Shown: positions 5,548-13,960, numbered from the stretch's first letter. The stretch: DNA of 14,316 nt from Saprospiraceae bacterium (GCA_007125435.1 SLDF01000108.1:1-14316), one strand, 5' to 3'. The notes: generated by a model not told the origin, from the sequence alone. Translations and numbers: made by a program.

Positions 5548-7971
5548 ATGACAAATCGAATGGTTGATATAAAAAAGGAAGTGTCCATCCCTTTGGAGGG
5601 TGTCGATAGCGAGCATTGTGCCCTCATAGTTGACAAAGGTTTATCTGGACTAAAAGGAGTGGATGCAAAAAGAGTGGAGGTTAATAATAGCAGATTGGTC
5701 ATAGGGACAGATCGTCCTGCAGCTATACAGGAGGCAGTAAAGGTAGTCCGTGACCTGGGCTATAATGTGCCATCAGTTAAAACATCTTTTCCTGTGCTTG
5801 AGATGACCTGTGCTTCTTGTGCTGTGGGTGTAGAGGATGTGCTAAAGGCGAATGCTGGTGTCATAAGTGCCAGCGTCAATTACGCAAATGCTAAAGTGTC
5901 ACTAGAATATATCCCTGATATTGTACAGCCTCCAGCATTGAAAAGTGCGGTACAGGAAGCCGGCTATGACATCATCATTGAGGAAGAAGAGGCAGAAGAC
6001 GATGTTCTACAGCAAGCGCAAGATGAGCGATTCGAAAAGCTCAAAAAGAAGACCTATTGGGCACTGGCTCTTTCTACACCGGTAGTGATTATTGGTATGT
6101 TCTTCATGAATATGCCCTTTGCAGATGAGATTATGTGGGTATTAAGCACTCCAGTTGTACTCTGGCTAGGACGGGACTTTTTTATCAATGCCTGGAAACA
6201 GGCTAAGAACCGATCTACAAATATGGATACTCTGGTAGCATTAAGTACCGGCGTTGCTTATATTTTTAGTGCATTTAATACGATGTTTCCGCAAGTGTGG
6301 CTTGATCAAGGGCTAGAGGCCCATGTCTATTTTGAGGCGGCAGCCGTTATCATAGCCTTTATATTGCTTGGTAAGCTCTTAGAAGAGAAGGCCAAAGGTA
6401 AGACCTCTTCAGCCATCAAGAAGCTGATCGGTCTCCAGCCCAAAACGGTAACTATAATAGACTCTGATCAACACCAACAACAAGTACCTATAGAAGATGT
6501 CAATATAGGTGATAAGATCTTAATAAAGCCCGGCGAGAAAATCGCTGTAGATGGTCGATTGACATCGGGTGATTCGTATGTGGATGAAAGCATGCTCAGC
6601 GGAGAACCTGTACCGGTATTCAAACAAGAAGGGGATGCCGTATATGCAGGTACGATCAATCAAAAAGGAAGTTTTGTATTTGCTGCTGATAAAGTGGGGA
6701 AGGAGACCATGCTGGCACAGATCATTAAGATGGTGCAAGACGCTCAGGGTAGCAAAGCACCGGTGCAGAAACTGGTGGATAAGATTGCTTCTGTTTTTGT
6801 GCCGATTGTAATGGTCATTGCTGTTTTAGCTTTTATTGTTTGGAATATTTTTGGCGGCGATAACGCTTTTACTCAAGGACTTTTGGCACTCATCACCGTA
6901 TTAGTTATTGCTTGCCCGTGTGCGCTGGGTCTGGCTACCCCGACTGCCATAATGGTAGGCGTAGGTAAAGGGGCAGAGCAAGGCATATTGATCAAGGATG
7001 CTGAGAGCCTGGAGATTGCCAAAAAAGTAAATACCGTAGTCCTGGACAAGACAGGCACCATCACCGAGGGTAAACCTGTGGTAACGGATGACCATTGGCT
7101 CGAAGAAGACCTATCGTACAAGTGCATCCTTTACAGCATAGAGAAGCAGTCAGAACACCCACTGGCCGATGCCGTTGTTCAGTTTTTTGGTGATTTGGAC
7201 ACCTTGCCTATTTCTGAGTTTCAGAGTATAACCGGGAAAGGTGCTCGCGCCCTCATTGATGACGAGCAGTATTTTATTGGCAACAAGCGATTACTCCAGG
7301 ATAATAATGTACCCATCGATGAGGCCGTATTAAGTAAAGCTAATAGCTGGGGCACTGAAGCAAAGACGGTGATATGGTTTGCCAATAGTAAGAAGGTGAT
7401 AGCAATATTGGCGATTGCCGATGAGATTAAGTCAACATCTTCACAAGCCATATCAGCATTAATGGCATCCGGCATCGAGGTGCATATGCTCACCGGAGAT
7501 ACTGCCACTACCGCTCAATCTGTATCTGAAAAAGTAGGCATAAAACACTTCAAGGCAGAAACACTCCCGGAAGATAAAGCCGAATATGTGAAAGCATTAC
7601 AAGCTAAAGGCAAAGTCGTAGCTATGGTCGGAGATGGCATTAATGACAGTACTGCTCTGGCTCAGGCAGATGTGAGCATAGCCATGGGTAAAGGCAGTGA
7701 TATCGCTATGGAAGTCGCCAAAATGACCATAATATCCTCTGACTTGATGAAAATACACGATGCTATTAGATTGTCTAAATCTACAGTCCGGACGATAAGG
7801 CAAAACCTGTTTTGGGCATTTATTTACAATCTGATTGGTATCCCTATTGCCGCAGGTATATTATATCCAATTAGTGGGTTCTTGCTGAATCCTATGCTTG
7901 CCGGTGGTGCGATGGCACTGAGTAGTGTGAGTGTAGTGAGCAATAGTTTAAGGTTGAAGTATAAAAAGTGA
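5548..7971 (+). CDS. copA: Cu(I)-exporting P1B-type ATPase
   Basis: This inner-membrane pump uses ATP to move Cu(I) out of the cytoplasm. The 807 residues are normal for CopA. Domains: a first HMA-like fold (about 10-76) whose metal site reads S21-E-H-C24 instead of CxxC; a second HMA (about 81-145) with intact C88-A-S-C91; an acidic linker (IEEEEAEDD); eight expected membrane helices from about 170; the actuator SGEP (351-354); the transport motif C456-P-C458; phosphorylation site D500-KTGT; S-E-H537-P in the nucleotide-binding domain; GDGIND (695-700); Y760-N761 in helix 7; and MALSS (789-793) in helix 8. CPC with YN and MxxSS defines subgroup P1B-1 (Cu+/Ag+). The start is ATG 5548; ATG at codon 5 is also possible. 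It lies between an HMA-AraC regulator and a CopZ-like gene. No hairpin terminator follows. Confidence 0.96.
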   Translation: MTNRMVDIKKEVSIPLEGVDSEHCALIVDKGLSGLKGVDAKRVEVNNSRLVIGTDRPAAIQEAVKVVRDLGYNVPSVKTSFPVLEMTCASCAVGVEDVLKANAGVISASVNYANAKVSLEYIPDIVQPPALKSAVQEAGYDIIIEEEEAEDDVLQQAQDERFEKLKKKTYWALALSTPVVIIGMFFMNMPFADEIMWVLSTPVVLWLGRDFFINAWKQAKNRSTNMDTLVALSTGVAYIFSAFNTMFPQVWLDQGLEAHVYFEAAAVIIAFILLGKLLEEKAKGKTSSAIKKLIGLQPKTVTIIDSDQHQQQVPIEDVNIGDKILIKPGEKIAVDGRLTSGDSYVDESMLSGEPVPVFKQEGDAVYAGTINQKGSFVFAADKVGKETMLAQIIKMVQDAQGSKAPVQKLVDKIASVFVPIVMVIAVLAFIVWNIFGGDNAFTQGLLALITVLVIACPCALGLATPTAIMVGVGKGAEQGILIKDAESLEIAKKVNTVVLDKTGTITEGKPVVTDDHWLEEDLSYKCILYSIEKQSEHPLADAVVQFFGDLDTLPISEFQSITGKGARALIDDEQYFIGNKRLLQDNNVPIDEAVLSKANSWGTEAKTVIWFANSKKVIAILAIADEIKSTSSQAISALMASGIEVHMLTGDTATTAQSVSEKVGIKHFKAETLPEDKAEYVKALQAKGKVVAMVGDGINDSTALAQADVSIAMGKGSDIAMEVAKMTIISSDLMKIHDAIRLSKSTVRTIRQNLFWAFIYNLIGIPIAAGILYPISGFLLNPMLAGGAMALSSVSVVSNSLRLKYKK

Positions 7972-8020
7972 GCTAATTGAAAAACCAAAGCTAAACAGAT
8001 TCCATTGTTTATACCCGGAA

Positions 8021-8051
8021 TATGCATTGGAAATTCGTAATGAGGGTTAAA
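8021..8051 (-). repeat. 31-bp inverted repeat, right copy (after copA)
   Basis: This is the reverse complement of 5206-5236 with a single difference (C for A). It starts 50 bp after the copA stop codon. The two copies are about 2.8 kb apart, facing each other around copA and its control region. Confidence 0.85.
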
Positions 8052-8132
8052 ATGGCGAAAAAATAAGTGATTTTGTGAATGAGCCATAGTTTCCCCTACG
8101 GTGATTGAACAAAATCAAGCAAAGCGCCTTAT

Positions 8133-8163
8133 TTTGAAGACATTTGAAGCCGTAATAGATTTT
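8133..8163 (+). promoter_or_regulatory. possible promoter of the copZ-like gene
   Basis: TTTG (8133-8136), a 19-bp gap and TAGATTTT (8156-8163, 7/8 match to TAnnTTTG) could form a promoter about 50 bp before the ATG at 8213. If real, the gene can be made independently of copA. It is weak evidence. Confidence 0.3.
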
Positions 8164-8212
8164 CTAATGCATAATCCGGGTTTAACCTCAATAACCATTA
8201 ATTTTTTAGCAA

Positions 8213-8431
8213 ATGAATAGTGACAAAACCCTAAAATTCAAAACCAATATAAAGTGCGGAGGCTGCATAGCGACCGTCACACCTTTTCTCAATGAGGTGG
8301 ATGGTATAGCGGAATGGAAAGTAGATACCGCAAATAAAAATAAGATTTTGACGGTCGAAGCAGCAACTGCTTCTGCTCAGGATGTGATGGCGAAAGTAAA
8401 GGAAGCAGGATTTAAGATAGAACCAGCTTGA
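8213..8431 (+). CDS. CopZ-like HMA metallochaperone
   Basis: This 72-residue protein is a single HMA domain (ferredoxin-like fold). The metal site is C15-G-G-C18 within FKTNIKCGGCIATV, followed by a helix (TPFLNEVDG), strands WKVDTA and KILTVEA, a second helix (SAQDVMAKVKEAG) and FKIEP. It has no signal peptide, so it should act in the cytoplasm, binding Cu(I) and handing it to the HMA or entry site of CopA or to the HMA-AraC regulator. The gene lies 241 bp after copA on the same strand and is closed by a strong terminator. Usual copper chaperones have MxCxxC; the NIKCGGC here lacks the Met, as in several Bacteroidota relatives I recall. Copper as ligand is inferred from the neighbours. Confidence 0.88.
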   Translation: MNSDKTLKFKTNIKCGGCIATVTPFLNEVDGIAEWKVDTANKNKILTVEAATASAQDVMAKVKEAGFKIEPA

Positions 8432-8458
8432 TCTGACGACGTTTACTAGAAAAATGCA

Positions 8459-8494
8459 AAAAGGTAATTGAGGGCATGCCCTCAATTACCTTTT
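8459..8494. terminator. bidirectional terminator between convergent genes
   Basis: This 36-bp perfect palindrome has arms AAAAGGTAATTGAGGGCA and TGCCCTCAATTACCTTTT. The A/T tails on both sides make it work for both the copZ-like gene (plus) and the hydrolase gene (minus). The hydrolase reading frame ends inside it: its last codons and TGA (minus, 8482-8484) form part of the stem. Confidence 0.88.
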
Positions 8495-9702
8495 ACTCTA
8501 GCGACGAAGGATTGCCAGGCTTCCGAAAAGTCATCCACTTCAAAATCATCTTGCTCTAAATGCCAGCCATCATCGCTGCTCTCTCTTAATCTAAAGCTGA
8601 AGGCAGGCGGTACCATATCCCCTTTACAATCAAAGTCAAAGTGCCCAAACCTAAGGTCAGCCAATTGCCATTCTGCCTCATTGATCGACTTCATAAATAG
8701 GTAGTCGTTAGAGAACCATTGTAAAGTTCTCACAGGAGATACTTCAGGAGGGTTTTCGGTACTTTTTTCATACGTTTGCAAACAGATCTGTCGGTTTTGT
8801 GCGTCCAATAGTGAAAAATGCGCTGTTTCAAATGTTGTCGATGTCTCACATAGGCAGTACCACAGTATATTATTAAATGGGGTAGGGGTGCACATAAACC
8901 GCTCGCTTTTGATCTCTTGCTCACTGAGTAAACGTTCAAATTTTTTATTGGTAATGTCTTTGTGATAGGCACACAGTGCAATATATCCGCTGCTGATCAG
9001 GATACCGGCGTAGTTCCAAACCGCTCTGCGCCGATCAGACCTTTTAAAATTCGTCACGACAAATAAGCACAACATAAATGGAACAGTGTAAAGTGGATCT
9101 ACAACATTAATAACATCCCACGACACTCGGTAGTCCGAAAACGGCAGATAAAGCTGTGTACCATATGTCGTAAAAGCATCCAGGATGACATGCGTAATGA
9201 ACCCTAGAAAAAACATAAGATACCACTGCCAATAATCCACTTCTTCAACATACACACGTGCAGATAGATAGTTGTCATACAGATATCTCCACATGATGTA
9301 TGCGAGGATAAGCAATACGACAACGGGCACCAATAACGGCATGGATAAAGCACCACTTGACAAACCATACAGCAATAGAATCGCTGGCAGAATTGGCACA
9401 AGCAAAGCTAGAAAGGTCTGAACCCATTTATAACTTTGTTTCTGATAAAGCGTGCTCTTATAAAACCATTTGGCCAGTCCTGCGAAGAGCAGCGGTGCCA
9501 GTACACAGAATACAATAGAATGTGTAGGCCCTCTGTGAAATATCAAATTGGCTTCTGTACCCATAAAAGCTCCGGGTATGACATCCAGATCCGGAATAGT
9601 GCCTGCTATAGCACCCCACAGCAATGCCCTGTTACCTAGTTTCTTCCCTAAAACGACTTCTCCCATAGAGGCGCCCAGTACGATCTGAGTCAATGAATCC
9701 AT
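8482..9702 (-). CDS. YdjM/DUF457-type membrane metal-dependent hydrolase
   Basis: The N-terminal ~220 residues follow the YdjM (LexA-binding, inner-membrane, putative metal-dependent hydrolase) family: MDSLTQIVLGASMGE at the start, GTIPDLDVIPG (34-44), HRGPTHS (56-62), H171-VILDAFTTYGTQ (171-183) and NVVDPLYT (199-206). The conserved His and Asp residues are the presumed metal ligands. Several hydrophobic helices are seen (about 63-77, 95-136, 160-175, 206-217, 230-247). Residues about 250-406 are a soluble extension with no membrane segment; I do not recognise it, although many Bacteroidota relatives seem to carry one. The substrate is unknown. It starts 31 bp after the upstream gene on the same strand, so the two form an operon, and its end lies in the shared terminator. 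Confidence 0.85.
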   Translation of the reverse strand: MDSLTQIVLGASMGEVVLGKKLGNRALLWGAIAGTIPDLDVIPGAFMGTEANLIFHRGPTHSIVFCVLAPLLFAGLAKWFYKSTLYQKQSYKWVQTFLALLVPILPAILLLYGLSSGALSMPLLVPVVVLLILAYIMWRYLYDNYLSARVYVEEVDYWQWYLMFFLGFITHVILDAFTTYGTQLYLPFSDYRVSWDVINVVDPLYTVPFMLCLFVVTNFKRSDRRRAVWNYAGILISSGYIALCAYHKDITNKKFERLLSEQEIKSERFMCTPTPFNNILWYCLCETSTTFETAHFSLLDAQNRQICLQTYEKSTENPPEVSPVRTLQWFSNDYLFMKSINEAEWQLADLRFGHFDFDCKGDMVPPAFSFRLRESSDDGWHLEQDDFEVDDFSEAWQSFVARVKGN

Positions 9703-9733
9703 GTATTGTCTTTTTGATGTGTACCCATAATAG

Positions 9734-10672
9734 TCATATCAGAGCATGTATCTCGCCTTGAAATCCAATGGAATGTAAAACCAGTTGACCATCGTTAAGT
9801 TCACCGAAGATGGAGACCTGACCTTCACCGGCAAGTGCTATTAATTTATTGAAATGGCCTTGTTCTACTCGGATTTGTCCCATTTGACCTGTGTCATCCT
9901 TGATCTCAACTCTTTTTTTATCATCTACTAAGATGCTGCATGCTTTAAGGTGAATGGGGATATTATCTACTAATGGAAAAGTGGATAAGAGGTTGGTCGT
10001 ATAGGCTTTTACTTGCTCTATACTATATCCGCTATCTTTTGGCCATTTAGCAAAAGCGTCATTATTGATGCGGAAAGGCATTACCCTGGTATTGTACTTG
10101 CCCGGATAGTAAATCATATCACCGTCGTAATATTTACCAACAGTCCAGTATACATCAGGTTGGTTAAAGCCAATCAGGTATTCTATATGCAGGCCATACT
10201 TTTTACACTGTTGACCATAGAGCCAGGTGCGGTGAACCCTTAGGTTCTCTTCTTTTTGTCTGGAGTGCCCCAGTACAATCCACTGGTCATTAATTGGTCT
10301 TTTATGCATGATTTGTTTTTGCTGTATGGACCAGCCTGACCATATCAGCCATTCTGCAATATCTTCCAAATCGTCATCCTCTGTAGCTAATATCTTTTTA
10401 CTGAAAATGATGAGTTGGCCACAAAGTCTGGCAGATACTTCCGGCCAGTGCTCAGCCTCTTTATTCATTTGCTCTATGCCGATCCTGATCCGTCTTGCAA
10501 TACCGCCACATTTATAATCGACCATTCGAGCGGCTAATGCTTCGAGCTGAGCCGTCCACACTGCAGAGTCGCTGCCGATGCCATCAGCCAGCGTATCCCC
10601 CAGGAAGGCATCGAGATACAATGCTGCCGCCTTGATCATGGACCACCTTTCCGCATTATTAAAATAAGACAT
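9734..10672 (-). CDS. uncharacterised 312-residue protein, perhaps SWIM-family C-terminal-like
   Basis: It has no signal peptide or membrane helix and is probably cytoplasmic. The first ~110 residues look all-helical (YLDAFLGDTLADGIGSD at 19-35, LEALAARMVDYKCGGIARRI at 43-62, DDDLEDIAEWLIWSGWS at 99-115). A middle block WIVLGHSRQKEENLRVHRTWLYG (131-153) followed by MIYYPGKYNTRVMPF (186-200) recalls the region after the zinc finger of SWIM-type proteins (W-VLG...LRV-RTWL-G ... FYP...PLRAL). No CxCx(n)CxH SWIM finger is present here or upstream, so if the likeness holds this is a stand-alone part. The C-terminus is strand-rich. It is the first gene of a two-gene operon with the YdjM-type protein. 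Function is unknown and the family link is tentative. Confidence 0.7.
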   Translation of the reverse strand: MSYFNNAERWSMIKAAALYLDAFLGDTLADGIGSDSAVWTAQLEALAARMVDYKCGGIARRIRIGIEQMNKEAEHWPEVSARLCGQLIIFSKKILATEDDDLEDIAEWLIWSGWSIQQKQIMHKRPINDQWIVLGHSRQKEENLRVHRTWLYGQQCKKYGLHIEYLIGFNQPDVYWTVGKYYDGDMIYYPGKYNTRVMPFRINNDAFAKWPKDSGYSIEQVKAYTTNLLSTFPLVDNIPIHLKACSILVDDKKRVEIKDDTGQMGQIRVEQGHFNKLIALAGEGQVSIFGELNDGQLVLHSIGFQGEIHALI

Positions 10673-10957
10673 TTACTACTCGGATTTGAGCCCCCAATAT
10701 ATCAATTCCCTATGAGATAAGCATGGGTTGTCTCAATCATATCTGTAGGTATTTCTCCAGTCGATGAGATGACTGACAAGCCTCATGTAAGACAAATAAA
10801 GCCATCATATCCATACAGACCAGAAGCCAAATAAACATGGAGGATTTTATTAACATTACTTTTTCGGATGTCATACAAAACTTACAGTGGTATATACCTT
10901 TACATATTGCACAAAAATATATTTCTTTGCAGTCGCAATGTTTCTTCAGATACATAA

Positions 10958-13222
10958 GTGGTAGAATTGATTTTTAAATGGGGTGTTATTTTTGGAATGA
11001 CCTTGGGATCTCTTGCCGTCATGGCGCAAGATGCAGCTTATCTCAAGCAACCACCTATTCCCATACAAAAGCTGTCAGGTGAAATTACATTAGACGGTAT
11101 CAGCGATGAACCAGCCTGGGAAAATGCTTATTCTGTGCCATTTATCGTGTACAGACCTGTATGGGGCATGGAGCCAAGTGAGAAGACGGAGCTGTTGGTG
11201 ACTTATGATGATGATTTTCTTTACATCGCCGGCCGCTGCTATACTGAAGACCCTAAGACATTAGTTGCCAGAAACCTTGTCAGGGATGGCTGGCGTGGTG
11301 ATGATTGGATGACCTTCCACGTCGATAGTCGGTTTGATCGGCAAAATGCACTGGTGTTCTCCATCTATCCTTTAGGCAGTCGGTACGACGCTGCTGTCAG
11401 CAATGATGCTGTTGATCTGGGTATAGCAACCTTCAATGCTGACTTCAATATGATATGGGATGCTGTTTCTGTGGTCAATGACGAAGGTTGGTTTTACGAG
11501 ATGAAGATTCCCATGTATAACCTGCGCTTCAAACCGGCCAAAGACGGTAAGATATACATGGGTATTAGTGCTGCTCGCACCCTTCAGCATCATCAGGAGG
11601 TGCATCAGTTTCCCGCTATTCCGCTCAATGTCATTGACCCTATGAGCAAGCCGTCTTTTAAGCAACCTGTTGTACTGGACAGTATACCACGCCCCAGGCT
11701 TTTCTGGCTTACACCCTATGTCCTGGGTTCAAGAGCCAGATCTTATGTGCTTTCAGATCAAAATACATTTGAGCCACAGGTCGACTACAATCGCCAGATA
11801 GGTCTTGACGCCAAGATAGGTGTAAGCTCTTACTTGACATTGGATGTATCTGTCAATCCTGACTTTGCCCAGGTAGAAGCCGATGATCAGTTAGTCAACC
11901 TGACCCGGTTTTCCTTATTCTTTCCGGAGAAGCGACTCTTTTTTCAGGAGGCTGCCGGTCTTTTTGACTTTAATATGGGCAACAATACGCAGCTTTTCTA
12001 CAGTAGGCGCATCGGTATTAATGATGGACAGCTCACACCGGTCTATGGTGGCCTGCGCCTGACTGGTAAACTCAATGAAAACACGGACATAGGTGTGCTC
12101 AATATGCAATCAGCATCTACCAACACACCCAACCTGCCACCTCAGCAATCCGAAAACTTTGGTGTCGTCAGGATGCGTACAAGAATCTTAAATGAAAGAA
12201 GCTTCATCGGCTTCATGGCTACCAACCGTATTTCACAAAACCTCCAAAACTATGCCTTCGGTGTCGATGCCATGCTCAATCCGGTGGGCAATCACTACTT
12301 CCTCCTCTCTGCCGCTCAGACTATGGAGGTTGCCTCAGGGGACCAAACGCTTGGTATTGAGACAGGACGCTATACCTTCCTGTGGGAAAATCGTCAGACC
12401 GATGACTGGCACCACCGTCTTGGTTATGTCTATTCGGGCAGACTTTTTGACCCGGGCGTAGGCTTTGTCGACAGGAGCTACTTTCACAACTTTTATGGAA
12501 GCATCAATTATGGTGCTTTTGCTCAGGACAAATCTGAGTGGTTTCAGTACCGCCGATGGTCATTGTTGGATTATAGCGCTTTTTTGAACCCTACCTCGCT
12601 CAAATGGGAGACCATTACACTTCAGTCCAACATGACACTGCGTACATTCAGCGGCGTAGATTGGAATCTGTTCGCCGACTACAATTACGAATTCCTGGAA
12701 TCACCTCTAGACTTTGGCGAAGGTGTAGTCATATCTGATGGTATATATCAGTTTGCCACAGCGGGGATCAATTACTTTCCGCCGACTTTTCGCAATATCA
12801 GATCCACAGTTCAACTCTCAGAGGGCGGTTTCTTTGGTGGACGTCGTTTTACAGCAGCATTCACACCGACGTTCAATCTAGGTCGACACTGGGAGATCAG
12901 AGGCCACTATAGTTTCAATCGGCTCAGGTTCAAGGCCGATGATTTGTACAACAATATTCACGTCGCCAGATTTCAGGTCAATTTTGCGCTGGACTTACAC
13001 CTCTCCATATCATGGATTACACAGTATAATAGTACTGTAGATCAGTTTTTTAACAACTTCCGACTCCGGTACAATTTTAAGGATGGCCACGACCTATTCA
13101 TAGTATGGAATGAAAATTTCTTTGCCGATACGCGTATCGGTAGAGACCTGATACGGCCGATTTCCGGCGATCAGGCCCTCATCCTGAAGTACAGCTATAC
13201 ATTTGATAGACTCTTCAAATAG
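10958..13222 (+). CDS. DUF5916 outer-membrane barrel with CBM9-like domain
   Basis: The start is GTG at 10958, just after an in-frame TAA. It gives an export signal (basic K7, hydrophobic VIFGMTLGSLAVMA, cleavage expected near A23-Q24). Residues about 36-220 form a CBM9-like beta-sandwich: GEITLDGISDEPAWENA, LLVTYDDDFLYIAGRC, WMTFHVDSRFDRQN, WFYEMKIPMYNLRF. A DUF5916 signature follows (VNPDFAQVEADD from residue 299, NLTRFSLFFPEKRLFFQE ending at 331). The remaining ~400 residues are alternating aromatic strands typical of an outer-membrane beta-barrel, ending RLFK. The 754 residues are slightly short compared with many relatives (~750-900). The ligand is unknown; CBM9 likeness suggests sugar or polymer contact but does not prove it. 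It stands alone, divergent from the operon at 9734-10672 and convergent with miaE. Confidence 0.9.
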   Translation: MVELIFKWGVIFGMTLGSLAVMAQDAAYLKQPPIPIQKLSGEITLDGISDEPAWENAYSVPFIVYRPVWGMEPSEKTELLVTYDDDFLYIAGRCYTEDPKTLVARNLVRDGWRGDDWMTFHVDSRFDRQNALVFSIYPLGSRYDAAVSNDAVDLGIATFNADFNMIWDAVSVVNDEGWFYEMKIPMYNLRFKPAKDGKIYMGISAARTLQHHQEVHQFPAIPLNVIDPMSKPSFKQPVVLDSIPRPRLFWLTPYVLGSRARSYVLSDQNTFEPQVDYNRQIGLDAKIGVSSYLTLDVSVNPDFAQVEADDQLVNLTRFSLFFPEKRLFFQEAAGLFDFNMGNNTQLFYSRRIGINDGQLTPVYGGLRLTGKLNENTDIGVLNMQSASTNTPNLPPQQSENFGVVRMRTRILNERSFIGFMATNRISQNLQNYAFGVDAMLNPVGNHYFLLSAAQTMEVASGDQTLGIETGRYTFLWENRQTDDWHHRLGYVYSGRLFDPGVGFVDRSYFHNFYGSINYGAFAQDKSEWFQYRRWSLLDYSAFLNPTSLKWETITLQSNMTLRTFSGVDWNLFADYNYEFLESPLDFGEGVVISDGIYQFATAGINYFPPTFRNIRSTVQLSEGGFFGGRRFTAAFTPTFNLGRHWEIRGHYSFNRLRFKADDLYNNIHVARFQVNFALDLHLSISWITQYNSTVDQFFNNFRLRYNFKDGHDLFIVWNENFFADTRIGRDLIRPISGDQALILKYSYTFDRLFK

Positions 13223-13250
13223 ATAGGGCTTCTTAGCCGGGGTTACTTTA

Positions 13251-13832
13251 TTAGTGCACCCGATCCCCCCTGATCTCCAGCGAGGCCATCAGTTCTTTTT
13301 CAAAGTCCAGATACTCCTGCCATCGCCCCTTGACATAGTCATCTCCACCATACTGCTTAGCCAGATCAATAAAAAGCCTGTAATGCCCGGCCTCCGCAAC
13401 CATGAATTTGTGGTAGAATTGTCTCAGTTCTTCAGAGTCGAGATGTAATGATAGCATTCTGAATCGCTCACAACTCCGCGCTTCTATCAGAGCACAGACC
13501 AGGAGCCGCTCCACCAGTCTGTCATTTCGGCTTCCCCCTTTCTTTTGAAAGTCCAGTAGCGCATTAACATACTCGTCCTTACGCTGTCTCCCCAGCTTCA
13601 AGTCCCGCTTTTTTAGCTCAGCCAGTACCATCCTGAAGTGTCCCCATTCCTCCGTCACGATTGGCACCAGTTGCTCCACCATATCCTCATAATCCGGAAA
13701 CAATTGTATTAATGTGATGCACGCCGTCGCAGCCTTCTGCTCACAGTAAGCATGATCCGTCAGCACCTCTTCCAGCGACTTCTCCGCGAGATTGACCCAC
13801 CTCGGATCCGTCGGCAATTTTAATCCTAGCAT
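13251..13832 (-). CDS. miaE: tRNA-(ms2io6A)-hydroxylase, MiaE-type
   Basis: MiaE is a carboxylate-bridged di-iron monooxygenase that hydroxylates the isopentenyl side chain of ms2i6A-37 in tRNAs reading UNN codons. The 193 residues are of normal length and start MLGLKLPTDPRWVNLAEKSLEEVLTDHAYC. The six expected iron ligands can be placed: Glu31 (HAYCEQKA), Glu62 and His65 (EEWGHF), Glu117 (ALIEARS), Glu147 and His150 (AEAGHY), in a four-helix ferritin-like bundle. Residues GGSRNDRLVERLLV (99-112) are also typical. The substrate needs miaA and miaB, which are not in the window. It is a monocistronic gene, convergent with the DUF5916 gene 28 bp away; no strong terminator lies in that gap. Confidence 0.93.
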   Translation of the reverse strand: MLGLKLPTDPRWVNLAEKSLEEVLTDHAYCEQKAATACITLIQLFPDYEDMVEQLVPIVTEEWGHFRMVLAELKKRDLKLGRQRKDEYVNALLDFQKKGGSRNDRLVERLLVCALIEARSCERFRMLSLHLDSEELRQFYHKFMVAEAGHYRLFIDLAKQYGGDDYVKGRWQEYLDFEKELMASLEIRGDRVH

Positions 13833-13895
13833 ATCTTTTTATTTGTGTATTCGCTTAGTTTTATACGTCTATTTGTGGTACACATGATTTTTTGG

Positions 13896-13960
13896 GCGTG
13901 CCCTCTCCCCATGAATATTGACGTAAAAATATAAAAAATATTGGAGGGGAGAGGTCGGGC
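13896..13960. repeat. GGGCGTGCCC-type palindromic intergenic repeat
   Basis: The arms GCGTGCCCTCTCCCC (13896-13910) and GGGGAGAGGTCGGGC (13946-13960) contain a perfect 8-bp stem (CTCTCCCC/GGGGAGAG), then a 3/3 internal loop, then AATATT (13914-13919) pairing with AATATT (13937-13942) around a 17-nt AT-rich loop. The next bases, GCTATTCGCT (from 13959), also occur in copy B near 4513. It resembles REP-like repeats I recall from several Bacteroidota genomes, starting GGGCGT(G/T) and ending TCGGGCTATTCGCT. A role as MiaE upstream regulator is unlikely. Confidence 0.6.

Larger units (their letters stand above)
8013..8181. repeat. 16-bp inverted pair between copA and the copZ-like gene
   Basis: ACCCGGAATATGCATT (8013-8028) pairs with AATGCATAATCCGGGT (8166-8181) with one mismatch across a ~137-bp spacer. 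The left arm partly overlaps the 31-bp repeat at 8021-8051, so the word AATGCATA occurs three times around copA. Confidence 0.6.

Noticed and set aside
6468..8087. Several minus- and plus-strand ORFs of 60-95 codons within copA
   Set aside because: They all overlap the well-supported copA frame, with no recognisable domains.
8468..8704. 78-codon plus-strand ORF after the copZ-like gene
   Set aside because: It starts within the terminator and is antisense to the hydrolase gene.
10737..10955. Cys-rich 72-codon minus-strand ORF (HCDCKEIYFCAIC...) that looks like a zinc-binding protein
   Set aside because: It fills the divergent intergenic region, has no family likeness, and the Cys/His pattern comes from AT-rich promoter DNA. 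It is not a SWIM finger.
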